Shown: one piece after another, positions 11,108-21,656 of the stretch
How positions within the stretch are numbered: position 1 is the stretch's first letter
How the letters are laid out: each line of letters starts with the position of its first letter
Assembly (NCBI RefSeq): GCF_003286085.1
Contig: NW_020825504.1
Location: forward strand, 62,001-126,000
DNA from: Drosophila persimilis
Taxonomy: Eukaryota > Arthropoda > Insecta > Diptera > Drosophilidae
Length of the DNA: 64,000 nt
Reading direction: 5' to 3'
Translations under genes and position numbers: made by a program
Notes under the pieces: generated by a model
Database searches by the model: none
Told to the model about the DNA's origin: nothing
The model's input: only the letters and a program-made list of their open reading frames with translations

Positions 11108-11484
11108 TCATATCTTTTAGACTGCAGAATCTGAATCGGATCGTATCATTATTATAGCCAGCATCAAGAAAACGCCACACCCCCTTCCACCCCCGCAAAG
11201 GACTTAAATCTGGGGCATCCACAAATCTCAGAGACTATTAAGGCTAGAGTATTCAAATTAGGTATCCACACTTCTTTTAGATCTCACTATAAAACGTATA
11301 TCTCAAAATTTCGCCCCACCCATTTCGCATCCACAATATTGCAGATTCGAGAAAACTAAAAACGCACAATCATAGAGAACTGATTTAGTTCGGATCATTT
11401 TTGTAGCGTAAATCAACAAATCAATTTGCAGTGGCTACGCAGCGCCCGACGTCACGTTCAGTCCAGTCACAACATGCCCACTCG
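11108..11484 (+). mobile_element. DINE-1 fragment lacking 5' part
   Basis: It starts inside the element (CATATCTTTTAGACTGCAG), carries internal deletions and ends with GTCACAACATGCC and CACTCG. It joins the BEL/Pao pseudogene directly at 11107/11108; the same junction occurs at 15683, 18022 and 38379. Confidence 0.8.
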
Positions 11485-11490
11485 TTTTTT

Positions 11491-11657
11491 TTGGTTTCTC
11501 GTATCTTTGAAATTGTGGATGCCACAGATTGTCGTTCTTTGTGTGGGCGGAAGGGGGCGGGGCGAAGTTTTGAAATATACTTGTACTCTTATAGTCTCTG
11601 AGCACTACGCGCTCAGAGGGATGAACTGACGGACAGACAAACAGAGTATCGGGTATA
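11491..11657 (-). mobile_element. Internally deleted reverse DINE-1 fragment upstream of NHL copy 3
   Basis: Equivalent to 6866-7077 with a further deletion after TTGAAATATACTTGTA. It ends in AGTATCGGGTATA. The NHL 5' flank follows, including the old DINE 3' remnant ending near 11830. Confidence 0.75.
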
Positions 11658-12400
11658 AAAATCCAGAATTCTCCCTTTCCACAATTCACAAATTTTTCCT
11701 GCATTTGGTCTTAAAAAAAGGCAAAAAATGCGCAATCGGCAGCACTGGATGGAAGAGAGCAATACTGACTATGTTTCGGGGATAAATATAGATTTTCGGT
11801 TGCAGCAGCAACTCAGAACGTTCCCCCTAGTTTTTTTCTTGATCTAGAGTGCCTGGGGATTAAATGTCAAAGTTAACAATCTTTTGTGATCGGACTTTCG
11901 TCATTATTATCGTCAGACTTTTGTGTAAATGAGCATACAGTACGGGTCTAAGAAAAAAAAGTATTCGTCCAATATTTTACTCAAATCTGCGTAAGTGAGC
12001 GAAGCGAGTTAGCCGGCAATTGAAGTACGAGAAAAGTGGTTGTGCAAGGGTTAGTGCAAAAAAAATAAGTAGATTTAGATTAAAAAGAAGAAAAGCTTGA
12101 TGGCTACATTAACAGTGAACACGATTGGACCTAAGGATCGATCATGTAGATCAATTAATCAAGAATCTACATGCAAACAAAATTTCGCGGTTGTACATGA
12201 GGTATAAGAAAATTCATATTCAGATGGAAAAATGAAATATTTTCAATAAGGTTTGACTTTTGATTCAGGGAATTTAAAACTTTCTGAAATTCAATGAAAA
12301 AAAAACCATATCCGACCGCCATATAATTTCTGCATATAAATTCTTGTTAAGTAAATAAAAAAAAAATACCAAGCATTCAACTTTTTTAGCATGCTCAAGA

Positions 12401-13429
12401 ATGGCCAATTTTCATGTACTGATGTCCAACTCCTTGACTGAGGATAGGGCCGGACCAAGTTTTGCTAAACAACAACAGCAGCAGCAAGAGGTCGAACAGG
12501 CGCTCCAGGCACCAGCCCAAGTGGGACTCAACAACAATAATGGTTACTGCCTGCCAGATGCCAATTCTTCTGTCAACAGTTTAAGCGCCGTTCACAGTAA
12601 GGCCACTCCCATGAAGATCGGGTGGAAATTTGGCTGCCTGGGTGCGGGCAATGGACAATTAAATGCACCGAATGGCTTTTGCTTGGGCATCGACGAGGAC
12701 ATCATTGTTGCCGATTCGAAAAATCACCGAATCGCTGTATACGCCAAAATGGGAGCCCTGAAGTTCCAGTTTGGCGATGCCGGCAAGCGGAACGGCCAGC
12801 TTTTTTATCCCCGCAAAGTGGCTGTCTTCCAACACAATGGAAATTTCGTTGTCTGCGATCGCGGCAATGGACGCTCTCGCATGCAGATCTTCTCTAGGTG
12901 CGGCACATATATGTTCAAGATTTCCATCAGGGTTATGGATATTGTGACCGGGTTGGCTGTCAGCACCAAGGGTCATATTGTGGCCGTCGATAGTGTCTCG
13001 CCGACTGTCTTTGTTATATCCGAGGAGGGTATGCTGTTGCACTGGTTCGACTGCAGTGTCTTTGTGCGTGAACCCTCAGACATAGCCATACGCGACAATG
13101 TTTTCTACCTTTGCGATATGAAGGCTCATGGCGTGGCCGTTTTCAAGGACAGTGGCGAATTCCTCTATCGCATTGGCAACGAGAGGGTATCCTGCTACCC
13201 CACGGGCATTGATATATTCAGTGCTGGGGATTTGCTCATTGGGGATACCCATGGATATCGCTTCCATGTGACCTACTACGGGAGCGACGGTGTTTTCAAG
13301 TCGGTCTTCGAGTTTCCTCAACTGAATGTTTCACGTTGCTGCGGCTTGAAGATCACATCCGAAGGTTATGTGGTCACTCTGGCCAAGAATAACCATCAAG
13401 TTCTTGTGATGGATCTGCTGTATGTCTAG
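12401..13429 (+). CDS. Brat-like NHL-only protein, copy 3 (intact, most diverged)
   Basis: 342 residues with the same layout as copy 2: polar Gln/Asn-rich N-terminus, then the NHL propeller from about residue 71. Compared with copy 2 it has a shorter Gln tract and six amino-acid changes (Ser to Asn near residue 56; Lys to Arg, Phe to Val, Ser to Phe, Cys to Tyr and His to Tyr in the propeller) but only two silent changes that I can see. The frame is open throughout. The upstream leader (11831-12400) and short ORF are retained. Whether it is expressed cannot be told from sequence. Confidence 0.85.
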   Translation: MANFHVLMSNSLTEDRAGPSFAKQQQQQQEVEQALQAPAQVGLNNNNGYCLPDANSSVNSLSAVHSKATPMKIGWKFGCLGAGNGQLNAPNGFCLGIDEDIIVADSKNHRIAVYAKMGALKFQFGDAGKRNGQLFYPRKVAVFQHNGNFVVCDRGNGRSRMQIFSRCGTYMFKISIRVMDIVTGLAVSTKGHIVAVDSVSPTVFVISEEGMLLHWFDCSVFVREPSDIAIRDNVFYLCDMKAHGVAVFKDSGEFLYRIGNERVSCYPTGIDIFSAGDLLIGDTHGYRFHVTYYGSDGVFKSVFEFPQLNVSRCCGLKITSEGYVVTLAKNNHQVLVMDLLYV

Positions 13430-13731
13430 TGATTATAAGATAACACCCTGTTGTGTCCGGGATCGTGAGAATTGCGGATAAACACACAATCGCTTATCTT
13501 CATCGGTACTTAGGAGTTGGTTACGTTTTATTTCCTATTTGCAAAAGGAGTTTAATACATTTTATTCTTATATGTATCTACGCACGCTTCGTCTTTTATC
13601 CCCGCTCTTTTATCGACTGCTCAAACTAATGTTACCTTCTTGTCTTTTCATATTGTGACCATTTTTCTTCTTGTCTTTTCATAGTGTGATCATTTTTCTT
13701 CTCTTTTTTTCGTTATGTAGGGTATGTAAAA

Positions 13732-14112
13732 CCAAAGACTATACAATACCAAGATGTTGCATGAGCGACCAAAAAGCTGTTCTATGGCGGGAATTTATCT
13801 AAAGCACTCATAAATTTTTTTTAATATTTCGGCTGAGTCCCCACTGTGCCGCGCCAAAGACATCAGCGACCACGCTGCCCTACGGTTTCGGCACGCAGAC
13901 GATTCATATTTTGTTTTTGTATTCTTTCTCTTGAGACACACCGACTCGACGCTGACCGAGGCATTTACGAAGCCGAGTAGCATTTCGGAGGCGAAGGTAG
14001 CGTAAAAGAGAATTGAAGTAATAGCCCCGCGCGCCCGTAAAATGAAGCGTGAAACGAAAATTGAAAAAGAATTTGTTCCTCATGCAACATCTTGGTATTG
14101 TATAGTCTTTGG
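13732..14112. mobile_element. 381-bp TIR element, copy 2
   Basis: Same length, terminal repeats and flanking TAAAA as the element at 9157. It occupies the same position relative to its NHL gene, so it was copied as part of the unit rather than inserted anew. Confidence 0.8.
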
Positions 14113-14132
14113 TAAAACTAAGTATATATAAG

Positions 14133-15682
14133 CTAATTTTTCTCAACAACGTCTAGCTTTGCCAGCATAGAGGTTGGGCGGTGTAGAACTCCAGCCGTCG
14201 TCTTTACAGTGGCTGAGCGAACCTGTCCGTCGTCCAGGCCTGACTGCTAGAAGAACTCACTTTTTCCTTTGAGATCGATGAAGATTCTTATTACAGATAA
14301 GAGCAATGTCCATTTCAGCGAGTGGTGGCACTGGGTGATGCCACTTTGTCCGTCTGCATAGGTCTGGTAGGTACTCATTGAGCCACTTGTTCCAAAATGA
14401 GTGTGAGTTCTGCTGAGCGATGCGCCATTCCTTTCGAGTTGGCTGGTACTTCTCCTCTTGTGGATGTGGTGTCTGGCTGGAATTGGGAGAACCTAAAAGA
14501 AAGTGATTTGGGGTTATCGGATCGTCTGTGGGGTTATCCAGAGCAATGTGTGTAAGCGGTCTGGAATTTACTATGTTTTCAGCGTTACACAGGCTACACA
14601 GTATGTCTTCTGTCAGCTTTTTGTCATGCAGTGCGTGTCCTATGGCTCTCTTCACACTTCGTACCAATAATTCCCAGCCCCCACCTGCGGGCAATTAAAC
14701 AGCCATTCGAATTGCTTGGTTGACAAGTCGTTCGCTATTCTAATGTGATCGAGGTCCTGCAATTCTCTTTCCAATTCATGTTCAGCTCCCACCAAATTGG
14801 TACCACTGTCAGATCGGATTCTTACTGGTCTTTACGGCGCCGCGCCATGAAGTTATGCAATACTCGAAGACACGTATCTGTTGTCAGGTCCCTGGGAATT
14901 TCCAAATGAATTGCTCTTATTGTAAGGCATGTAAATATGCATATCCAGCGTTTCTCGGTACTCCTTGCTCTTACAACCAGAAACGGTCCCATGTAGTCGA
15001 TTCCAACATATGAGAATGGGCATACGTGCGGAGAGAGTCGGTCCTTAGGAAGTTGTACCATTAATGGCGTTTTTGGTGAAGCTCTCTGGATTTTACAAGT
15101 CATACAATTTCTAGCTGCACGGCGAACCTCCAGTCTCCAACCTGTCCAGTCCATAGCAACATCCTGTACATTGCGGATCACTATGAGTACAGCTTCTTTA
15201 ATTTCAGCTACATCAAGGTAGACTTTTCGTTTGGTCTTACGATCACACATCCTGTAGACCCAAGCGACAGCACGCATCAGCCTTGTAAATGAAGATAACC
15301 CTTCCAGCAACTCCCTGAATACGATATTGACAGATCCATCTGAAGACATCTCATTTATTGATAACGTAAACTTGCATCTTACTTCCAGTTCCGTGTCACC
15401 AACGTCTAAAGTTCCTAGATTCCATAGACTTGCGTCCTCTTGAAGGAATTGAGGGAGGTTTCTCGAGTTCTAGATCTGAGTTTGGTGCCAAAGTCTGCCG
15501 GGTTATCCTTAGTAGGCACCCAATGCCAATCTTCCAACCTTGTTGCCTCGAAGTATCTCGTCAATTATGTGTCCTACATATGGCTTATATTTTTTGTTAT
15601 CTGATTTAATCCATGCTAAGACAGTCTTGGAGTCGGACCACATGTGGTCACATTTGGGTTTGACGTCGTGACCCTCAAGACC
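14133..15682 (-). pseudogene. BEL/Pao pol pseudogene, copy 2
   Basis: Near-identical to 9558-11107, with the same frame breaks (longest open pieces 14257-14694 and 14822-15349). Sharing the same lesions shows it was already dead when the NHL unit was duplicated. Confidence 0.85.
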
Positions 15683-15683
15683 T

Positions 15684-15960
15684 CATATCTTTTAGACTGC
15701 AGAATCTGAATCGGATCGTATCATTATTATAGCCAGCATCAAGAAAACGCCACACCCCCTTCCACCCCCGCAAAGGACTTAAATCTGGGGCATCCACAAA
15801 TCTCAGAGACTATTAAGGCTAGAGTATTCAAATTAGGTATCCACACTCCTTTTAGATCTCAATATAAAACGTATAGATTCGAGAATCTGCAGATTCGAGA
15901 AAACTAAAAACGCACAATCATAGATAACTGATTTAGTTCCAGTCACAACATGCCCACTCG
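15684..15960 (+). mobile_element. Truncated DINE-1 fragment
   Basis: Starts at the same internal point as 11108 and carries extra internal deletions near 15870-15940. It ends in CACTCG and abuts the next DINE. Confidence 0.75.
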
Positions 15961-15964
15961 TTTT

Positions 15965-17077
15965 TATAGCCGATAATCAAAATGAGTATTGGGGTATATT
16001 AGATTTGTGGTAAAAGTGGATGTGTGTAACGTCCAGAAGGAATCGTTTCCGACCCCATAACATATATATATTCTTGATCAGCATCAATAGCCGAGTCGAT
16101 TGAGCCCTGTCTGTCTGTCCGTCCGTCCGTCTGTCCGTCTGTCCGTCTGTCCGTCCCCTTCAGCGCCTAATGCTCAAAGACTATAAGAGCTAGAGCAACG
16201 ATGTTTTGGATCCAGACTTCTGTAATATGTCACTGCTCCAAAAATATTTCAAAACTTTGCCCCGCCCACTTCCGCCCCCACAAAGGGCGAAAATCTGTGG
16301 CATCCACAATTTCGACGATACGAGAAAACTAAAAACGCAGAATCGTAGAAGATGACTATATCTTCTAGAGTGCAAAATCTGAACCAGATCGTATAATTAT
16401 TACAGCCAGAATCACGAAAACAATTTCACTCTTTCTCGCTCTGTCTCACTCTAACACACAGGTTTCATGGTCGGTTTTGCCAATTGCAAAATATGAGTTC
16501 AAGGATCTCAGAACCTATAAAAGCCAGAGCAACCAAATTTGGTATCCACACTCCTGTGATATCGAACCTTGACCGTTTCATGTCCAAATTTCGCCACACC
16601 CCCTTCCGCCCCCGCAAAGGACGAAAATCTGAGGCAACCACAAATCTCAGAGACTATTAAGGCTAGAGTAACCAAATTTGGTACACATACTCCTTTAAGA
16701 CGTCACTATAAAACGTATATCTCAGAATTTCGCCCCACCCCCATCCGCCCCCACAAAGGACGAAAATCTGTTGCATCCACAATATTGCAGATTTGAGAAA
16801 ACTAAAAACGCAGAATCATAGATAATGACCATATCTATTAGATTGCTGAATCTGGACCAGATCAGATAATTTTTATAGCCAAAAGGAACAAATCAATTTG
16901 CAGTGGCTACGCAGCGCCCGACGTCACGCTCAGACTGATTTTCTGTCTCTCTCGCACGCACTCTTTGTCGTGTCGTTAAATATTAGCGGCGTCTGCCGGA
17001 GGAGAGCCATACTGACTTAGTATCGGGTATAACTCTAGAGTTGCGGTGTCCGCAGCAACTCACAACGTTCCCCCTCG
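15965..17077 (+). mobile_element. DINE-1 Helentron, near full length (DINE 6)
   Basis: Complete except for a mutated 5' terminus (TATAGCCGATAATC instead of TATACCCGATACTC). The (GTCY)n tract, core, 3' inverse repeat AGTATCGGGTATA, hairpin and CCCCCTCG end are present. Confidence 0.88.
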
Positions 17078-17181
17078 TTTTAATTATTTGCTATTCATTT
17101 ATTCTTTTCAATAATAAAAAAAATTACTAAAAAATCTTTTTTTTTTCTCATGGACACACATATGTATATACCCTTCCTTTT
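17078..17181. other. AT-rich spacer after DINE 3' end
   Basis: A T- and A-rich stretch (AATTATTTGCTATTC...) that follows a DINE 3' end here and at 23287-23387, 30162-30261 and 34414-34517. No coding capacity; probably retrotransposon or flank sequence interrupted by DINEs. Confidence 0.6.
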
Positions 17182-17546
17182 TATACCCGATACTCAAAAT
17201 GAGTATTGGGGTATATTAGATTTGTGGTAAAAGTGGATGTGTGTAACGTCCAGAAGGAATCGTTTCCGACCCTATAAAGTATATATATTCTTGATCAGCA
17301 TCAATAGCCGAGTCGATTGAGCCCTGTCTGTCTGTCCGTCCGTCCGTCTGTCCGTCTGTCCGTCTGTCCGTCCCCTTCAGCGCCTAATGCTCAAAGACTA
17401 TAAGAGCTAGAGCAACGATGTTTTGGATCCAGACTTCTGTGATATGTCACTGCTACAAAAATATTTCAAAACTTTGCGCCGCCCACTTCCGCCCCCACAA
17501 AGGGCGAAAATCTGTGGCATCCACAATTTCGACGATACGAGAAAAC
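17182..17546 (+). mobile_element. 5' DINE-1 fragment fused to BEL/Pao fragment
   Basis: Normal DINE 5' end and (GTCY)n tract, stopping after GATACGAGAAAACC where it joins BEL/Pao pol sequence. The identical chimeric junction recurs at 37903/37904. Confidence 0.8.
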
Positions 17547-18021
17547 CAGCTTCTTTAATTTCAGCTACATCAAGGTAGACTTTTCGTTTGGTCTTACGAT
17601 CACACATCCTGTAGACCCAAGCGACAGCACGCATCAGCCTTGTAAATGAAGATAACCTTTCCAGCAACTCCCTGAATATAATATTGACAGATCCATCTGA
17701 AGACATCTCATTTATTGATAACGTAAACTTGCATCTTACTTCCAGTTCCGTGTCACCAACGTCTGAAGTTCCTAGATTCCATAGACTTGCGTCTATGTTT
17801 CTCGAGTTCCAGATCTGAGTTTGGTGCCAAAGTCTGCCGGGTTATCCTTAGTAGGCACCCAATGCCAATCTTCCAACCTTGTTGCCTCGAAGTATCTCGT
17901 CAATTATGTGTCCTACATATGGCTTATATTTTTTGTTATCTGATTTAATCCATGCTAAGACAGTCTTGGAGTCGGACCACATGTGGTCACATTTGGGTTT
18001 GACGTCGTGACCCTCAAGACC
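17547..18021 (-). pseudogene. BEL/Pao pol fragment (RNase H/integrase N-terminal part)
   Basis: Matches 10616-11104 of the longer pseudogene but lacks the integrase core. It keeps Trp (TGG) where the longer copies have TAG in the motif HQTQI-W, and has its own small deletion near 17793. It therefore comes from a slightly different, older branch of the same element. Confidence 0.75.
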
Positions 18022-18425
18022 TCATATCTTTTAGACTGCAGAATCTGAATCGGATCGTATCATTATTATAGCCAGCATCAAGAAAACGCCACACCCCCTT
18101 CCACCCCCGCAAAGGACGTAAATCTGGGGCATCCACAAATCTCAGAGACTATTAAGTCTAGAGTATTCAAATTAGGTATCCACACTCCTTTTAGATCTCA
18201 CTATAAAAAGTATATCTCAAAATTTCGCCCCACCCCCTTTCGCACCCACAAAGGACGAAAATCTGTTGCATCCACAATATTGCAGATTCGAGAAAACTAA
18301 AAACGCACAATCATAGATAACTGATTTAGTTCGGATCATTTTTGTAGCCTAAATCAACAAATCAATTTGCAGTGGCTACGCAGCGCCCGACGTCACGTTC
18401 AGTCCAGTCACAACATGCCCCCTCG
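18022..18425 (+). mobile_element. Truncated DINE-1 fragment
   Basis: Internal start as in 11108 but with a fuller middle part; ends with GTCACAACATGCC and CCCTCG and abuts DINE 9. Confidence 0.75.
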
Positions 18426-18429
18426 TTTT

Positions 18430-19534
18430 TATACCCGATACTCAAAATGAGTATTGGGGTATATTAGATTTGTGGTAAAAGTGGATGTGTGTAACGTCCA
18501 GAAGGAATCGTTTCCGACCCTATAAAGTATATATATTCTTGATCAGCATCAATAGCCGAGTCGATTGAGCCCTGTCTGTCTGTCCGTCCGTCCGTCTGTC
18601 CGTCTGTCCGTCCCCTTCAGCGCCTAATGCTCAAAGACTATAAGAGCTAGAACAACGATGTTTTGGATCCAGACTTCTGGGATATGTCACTGCTCCAAAA
18701 ATATTTCAAAACTTTGCCCCGCCCACTTCCGCCCCCACAAAGGGCGAAAATCTGTGGCATCCACAATTTCGACGATACGAGAAAACTAAAAACGCAGAAT
18801 CGTAGAAGATGACTATATCTTCTAGAGTGCAAAATCTGAACCAGATCGTATAATTATTACAGCTAGAATCACGAAAACAATTTCACTCTTTCTCGCTCTG
18901 TCTCACTCTAACACACAGGTTTCATGGTCGGTTTTGCAAATTGCAAAATATGAGTTCAAGGATCTCAGAACCTATAAAAGCCAGAGCAACCAAATTTGGT
19001 ATCCACACTCCTGTGATATCGGACCTTGACCGTTTCCTGTCCAAATTTCGCCACACCCCCTTCCGCCCCCGCAAAGGACGAAAATCTGAGGCAACCACAA
19101 ATCTCAGAGACTATTAAGGCTAGAGTAACCAAATTTGGTACACACACTCCTTTAAGATGTCACTATAAAACGTATATCTCAGAATTTCGCCCCACCCCCA
19201 TCCGCCCCCACAAAGGACGAAAATCTGTTGCATCCACAATATTGCAGATTTGAGAAAACTAAAAACGCAGAATCATAGATAATGACCATATCTATCAGAT
19301 TGCTGAATCTGGATCAGATCAGATAATTTTTGTAGCCAAAAGGAACAAATCAATTTGCATTGGCTACGCAGCGCCCGACGTCACGCTCAGACTGATTTTC
19401 TGTCTCTCTCGCACGCACTCTTTGTCGTGTCGTTAAATATTAGCGGCGTCTGCCGGAGGAGAGCCATACTGCCTTAGTATCGGGTATAACCGTAGAGTTG
19501 CGGTGTCCGCAGCAACTCACAACGTTCCCCCTCG
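18430..19534 (+). mobile_element. DINE-1 Helentron, full length (DINE 9)
   Basis: Complete element from the 5' palindrome to CCCCCTCG. Its 3' end abuts a retrotransposon integrase reading frame, which is cut there. It is the first DINE of the 6875-bp duplicated segment and corresponds to 25305-26409. Confidence 0.9.
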
Positions 19535-21055
19535 TTATATTCTGTTCCCATGTCCGTAATGAACGTCTTCATTCGACCGTACTTTAGAATAAAATTTTCA
19601 AAAATAGCTTTAGCTACTGTATTTGCACTTTTGTTTCTAATAGGTATTGCCACAAGGTATTTTGTCAGGTCACATATTAAGGTGACTGCATATTCATTTC
19701 CTTGTTCTGATTTAGGGAGTGGACCGATCGTATCCACTATTACCCTATCAAAAGCCATGTATGGTGTTTCTGTAATAGTCAATGGAGTTATTGTGTGCTT
19801 GGTTACTTTAGCTTTTTGGCATTTTGGACATTTTCGTATGTAATTGGTTATTTCTTTAGTCATACCTTTCCAAAAATAATATCTTTTGACCTTGGCCAAG
19901 GTTTTTGTTATGCCTGTATGTCCTCCTTGTATGGGATCATCATGTAATGTAGACAGTATTGCTTCTTTTTCTTTTTCATTTTTAATTAGGGTCACCGGGT
20001 TGAGTAGCGCTACTCTTATTGTTCGTAATATTTTATTGCCCATATTTTTAAAATTATCTATTGAAATGTATTCAAAGATATTTTCCCACGGTGCCACTTT
20101 GAGTTGGCTGATTTTTTGTTTACCGGCTTGCGTTTCAAGCCTTTGGAAAAACTGACCTAAGTCAAGGGTTCCATTAGTATACAAATCGCTAACATCATAT
20201 CTTGCAGTAATTTTTTTTCCATGTTTGAAAAAACATAAATTATTATTTACATGCAAGGTCACTACTTTACGTACTTCGTCATTGTTGATGACTTCATATA
20301 CGTTGGGCTTTGAAGCTTTTGTTAGAGATTGCCTAGGCAATTCTATTTTTTCTTTTCCTGCGCAGGATTTCTGTCTACTCTGTTGCCTGGTAGTGACTTT
20401 CAGGACTTTATTTGTTTTTTGTATGTTTTTCAGGTCTGTGATGGTTATTCTTGATAACGCATCTGCTACATGATTATCTTTACCCTTTAGATACTCGACT
20501 GTAAAGTCGTATTCTTCTAATTCGAGCCGCATGCGTGTGAGTTTTGAGCTAGGATTGACCATTGAAAATAGGTATGTTAGTGGTCTGTGATCCGTTTTTA
20601 CTGTAAAGTGTTTACCATAGATATATGGTCGAAAATGGGTAATTGCCCAATGAATTGCTGCTAATTCCTGTTCTGTAGTACTTTTGTTACTTTCACCTTT
20701 TGTGAATGAACGTGATGCATATGCTAATGGGAGTTGGAGTCCGTTATGGTTTTGAGTTAAAACCGCTCCACATGCTTGTTTACTAGCATCGGTGATTATG
20801 CAAAATTCTTTCTGAAAATCTGGGTACTGTAACAGAGTGGGTTCCATAAGTTTATCTTTTAAATATTGGAATGCATTTTGACATTCAGTTGACCACTCAA
20901 AGGGGACATTCTTTTTACATAATCTAGTTATGTGCCGGGAATAGTCGGCGAAGTTTTTAATAAAACGTCTATAATAATTGCAAAATGCAATAAATCGTCT
21001 AGCGCTGTCCGCATCATGTGGGACTGGATAGTTTTTGCTCTTTGCCTTTATAGGG
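19535..21055 (-). pseudogene. Ty3/Gypsy (412/mdg1-like) pol fragment, copy 1
   Basis: Read from 21055 down, the frame covers the end of reverse transcriptase (NYYRRFIKNFADYSRHITRL), RNase H (ITDASKQACGAVLTQNHNG; TEQELAAIHWAITHFRPY; DHRPLTYLFS; HVADALSRI), the integrase zinc finger (GHTGITKTLAKVKRYYFW; CPKCQKAK) and the core (VDTIGPLPKSEQGN; ITDMGTEYNE). The ORF from its Met is 457 residues (20847 to 19474), but the last residues come from the DINE. The RT catalytic part, protease, gag and integrase C-terminus with the catalytic Glu are missing. Truncated at both ends, it cannot act alone. Confidence 0.85.
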
Positions 21056-21656
21056 AATTCGTTTGTTTCTCGTTACAATTGTTTTTGGTTTATACTTTTG
21101 TTCATTTAGAATTTGCCTTAAACATCTCTATGGTTATTTTTGTGGACGCACCTCATCCATTATGGTCCGGTCCGAGACGGTTGTGCCTATCCTGTCCAGC
21201 CAGACTCGGACCGTACCGCAGTGCCACCGCCGGCCGTTCTCAGCGCGCAAGCCCCTTAGGGCGGAGGGCGACGAGGGGGCGCCGCTCACGAGAGCGTGCT
21301 GCTTGTGCTTTACCATCTGATGGACTGATGGACCGTATTGTCCATTGGCCATTGGCCGTGTTGGAAGTCGGCCTTGGCCTGACCCGGAGCTGGTGCTACC
21401 GATGCCCGTCTACCCACGGATGGCTGGGTCGGGGACGTTGAGGAGGCGGTTCCGTGTGGCACGGGGCTGAGGTGGGGACCTGGCGCGTCGGCGATTACAC
21501 GAACGGGACACACACACCAATGCATTTTGAAGTTTTTATATTTTTTTTTTTTTTGTACGATTTTTTTTTTTTCAGAGTTTTTGCAGTTGTCCTGATACAT
21601 TATCTACTAGGTCACATTTAGGTTAGTCTTCCTTTTTTTTTGTTTTATTGTATTTT
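21056..21656. other. GC-rich sequence of unknown origin next to pol fragment
   Basis: About 600 bp with a GC-rich centre (21160-21480) followed by long T runs (21536-21575). It is present twice (second copy 27931-28531). Short ORFs exist on both strands but none resembles a known domain. It may be retrotransposon untranslated sequence. Confidence 0.5.

Noticed and set aside
17407..17706. 99-residue minus-strand ORF (also 37764-38063)
   Set aside because: It spans the DINE/BEL chimeric junction and is an accident of the fusion.
18965..19253. Recurrent 60-75-residue ORFs on both strands inside the DINEs
   Set aside because: DINE-1 elements are non-coding; these ORFs overlap each other and match nothing recognisable.
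21134..21600. Overlapping 72- and 96-residue ORFs in the GC-rich block
   Set aside because: They overlap, lack known motifs and depend on GC-rich composition; insufficient evidence for a gene.
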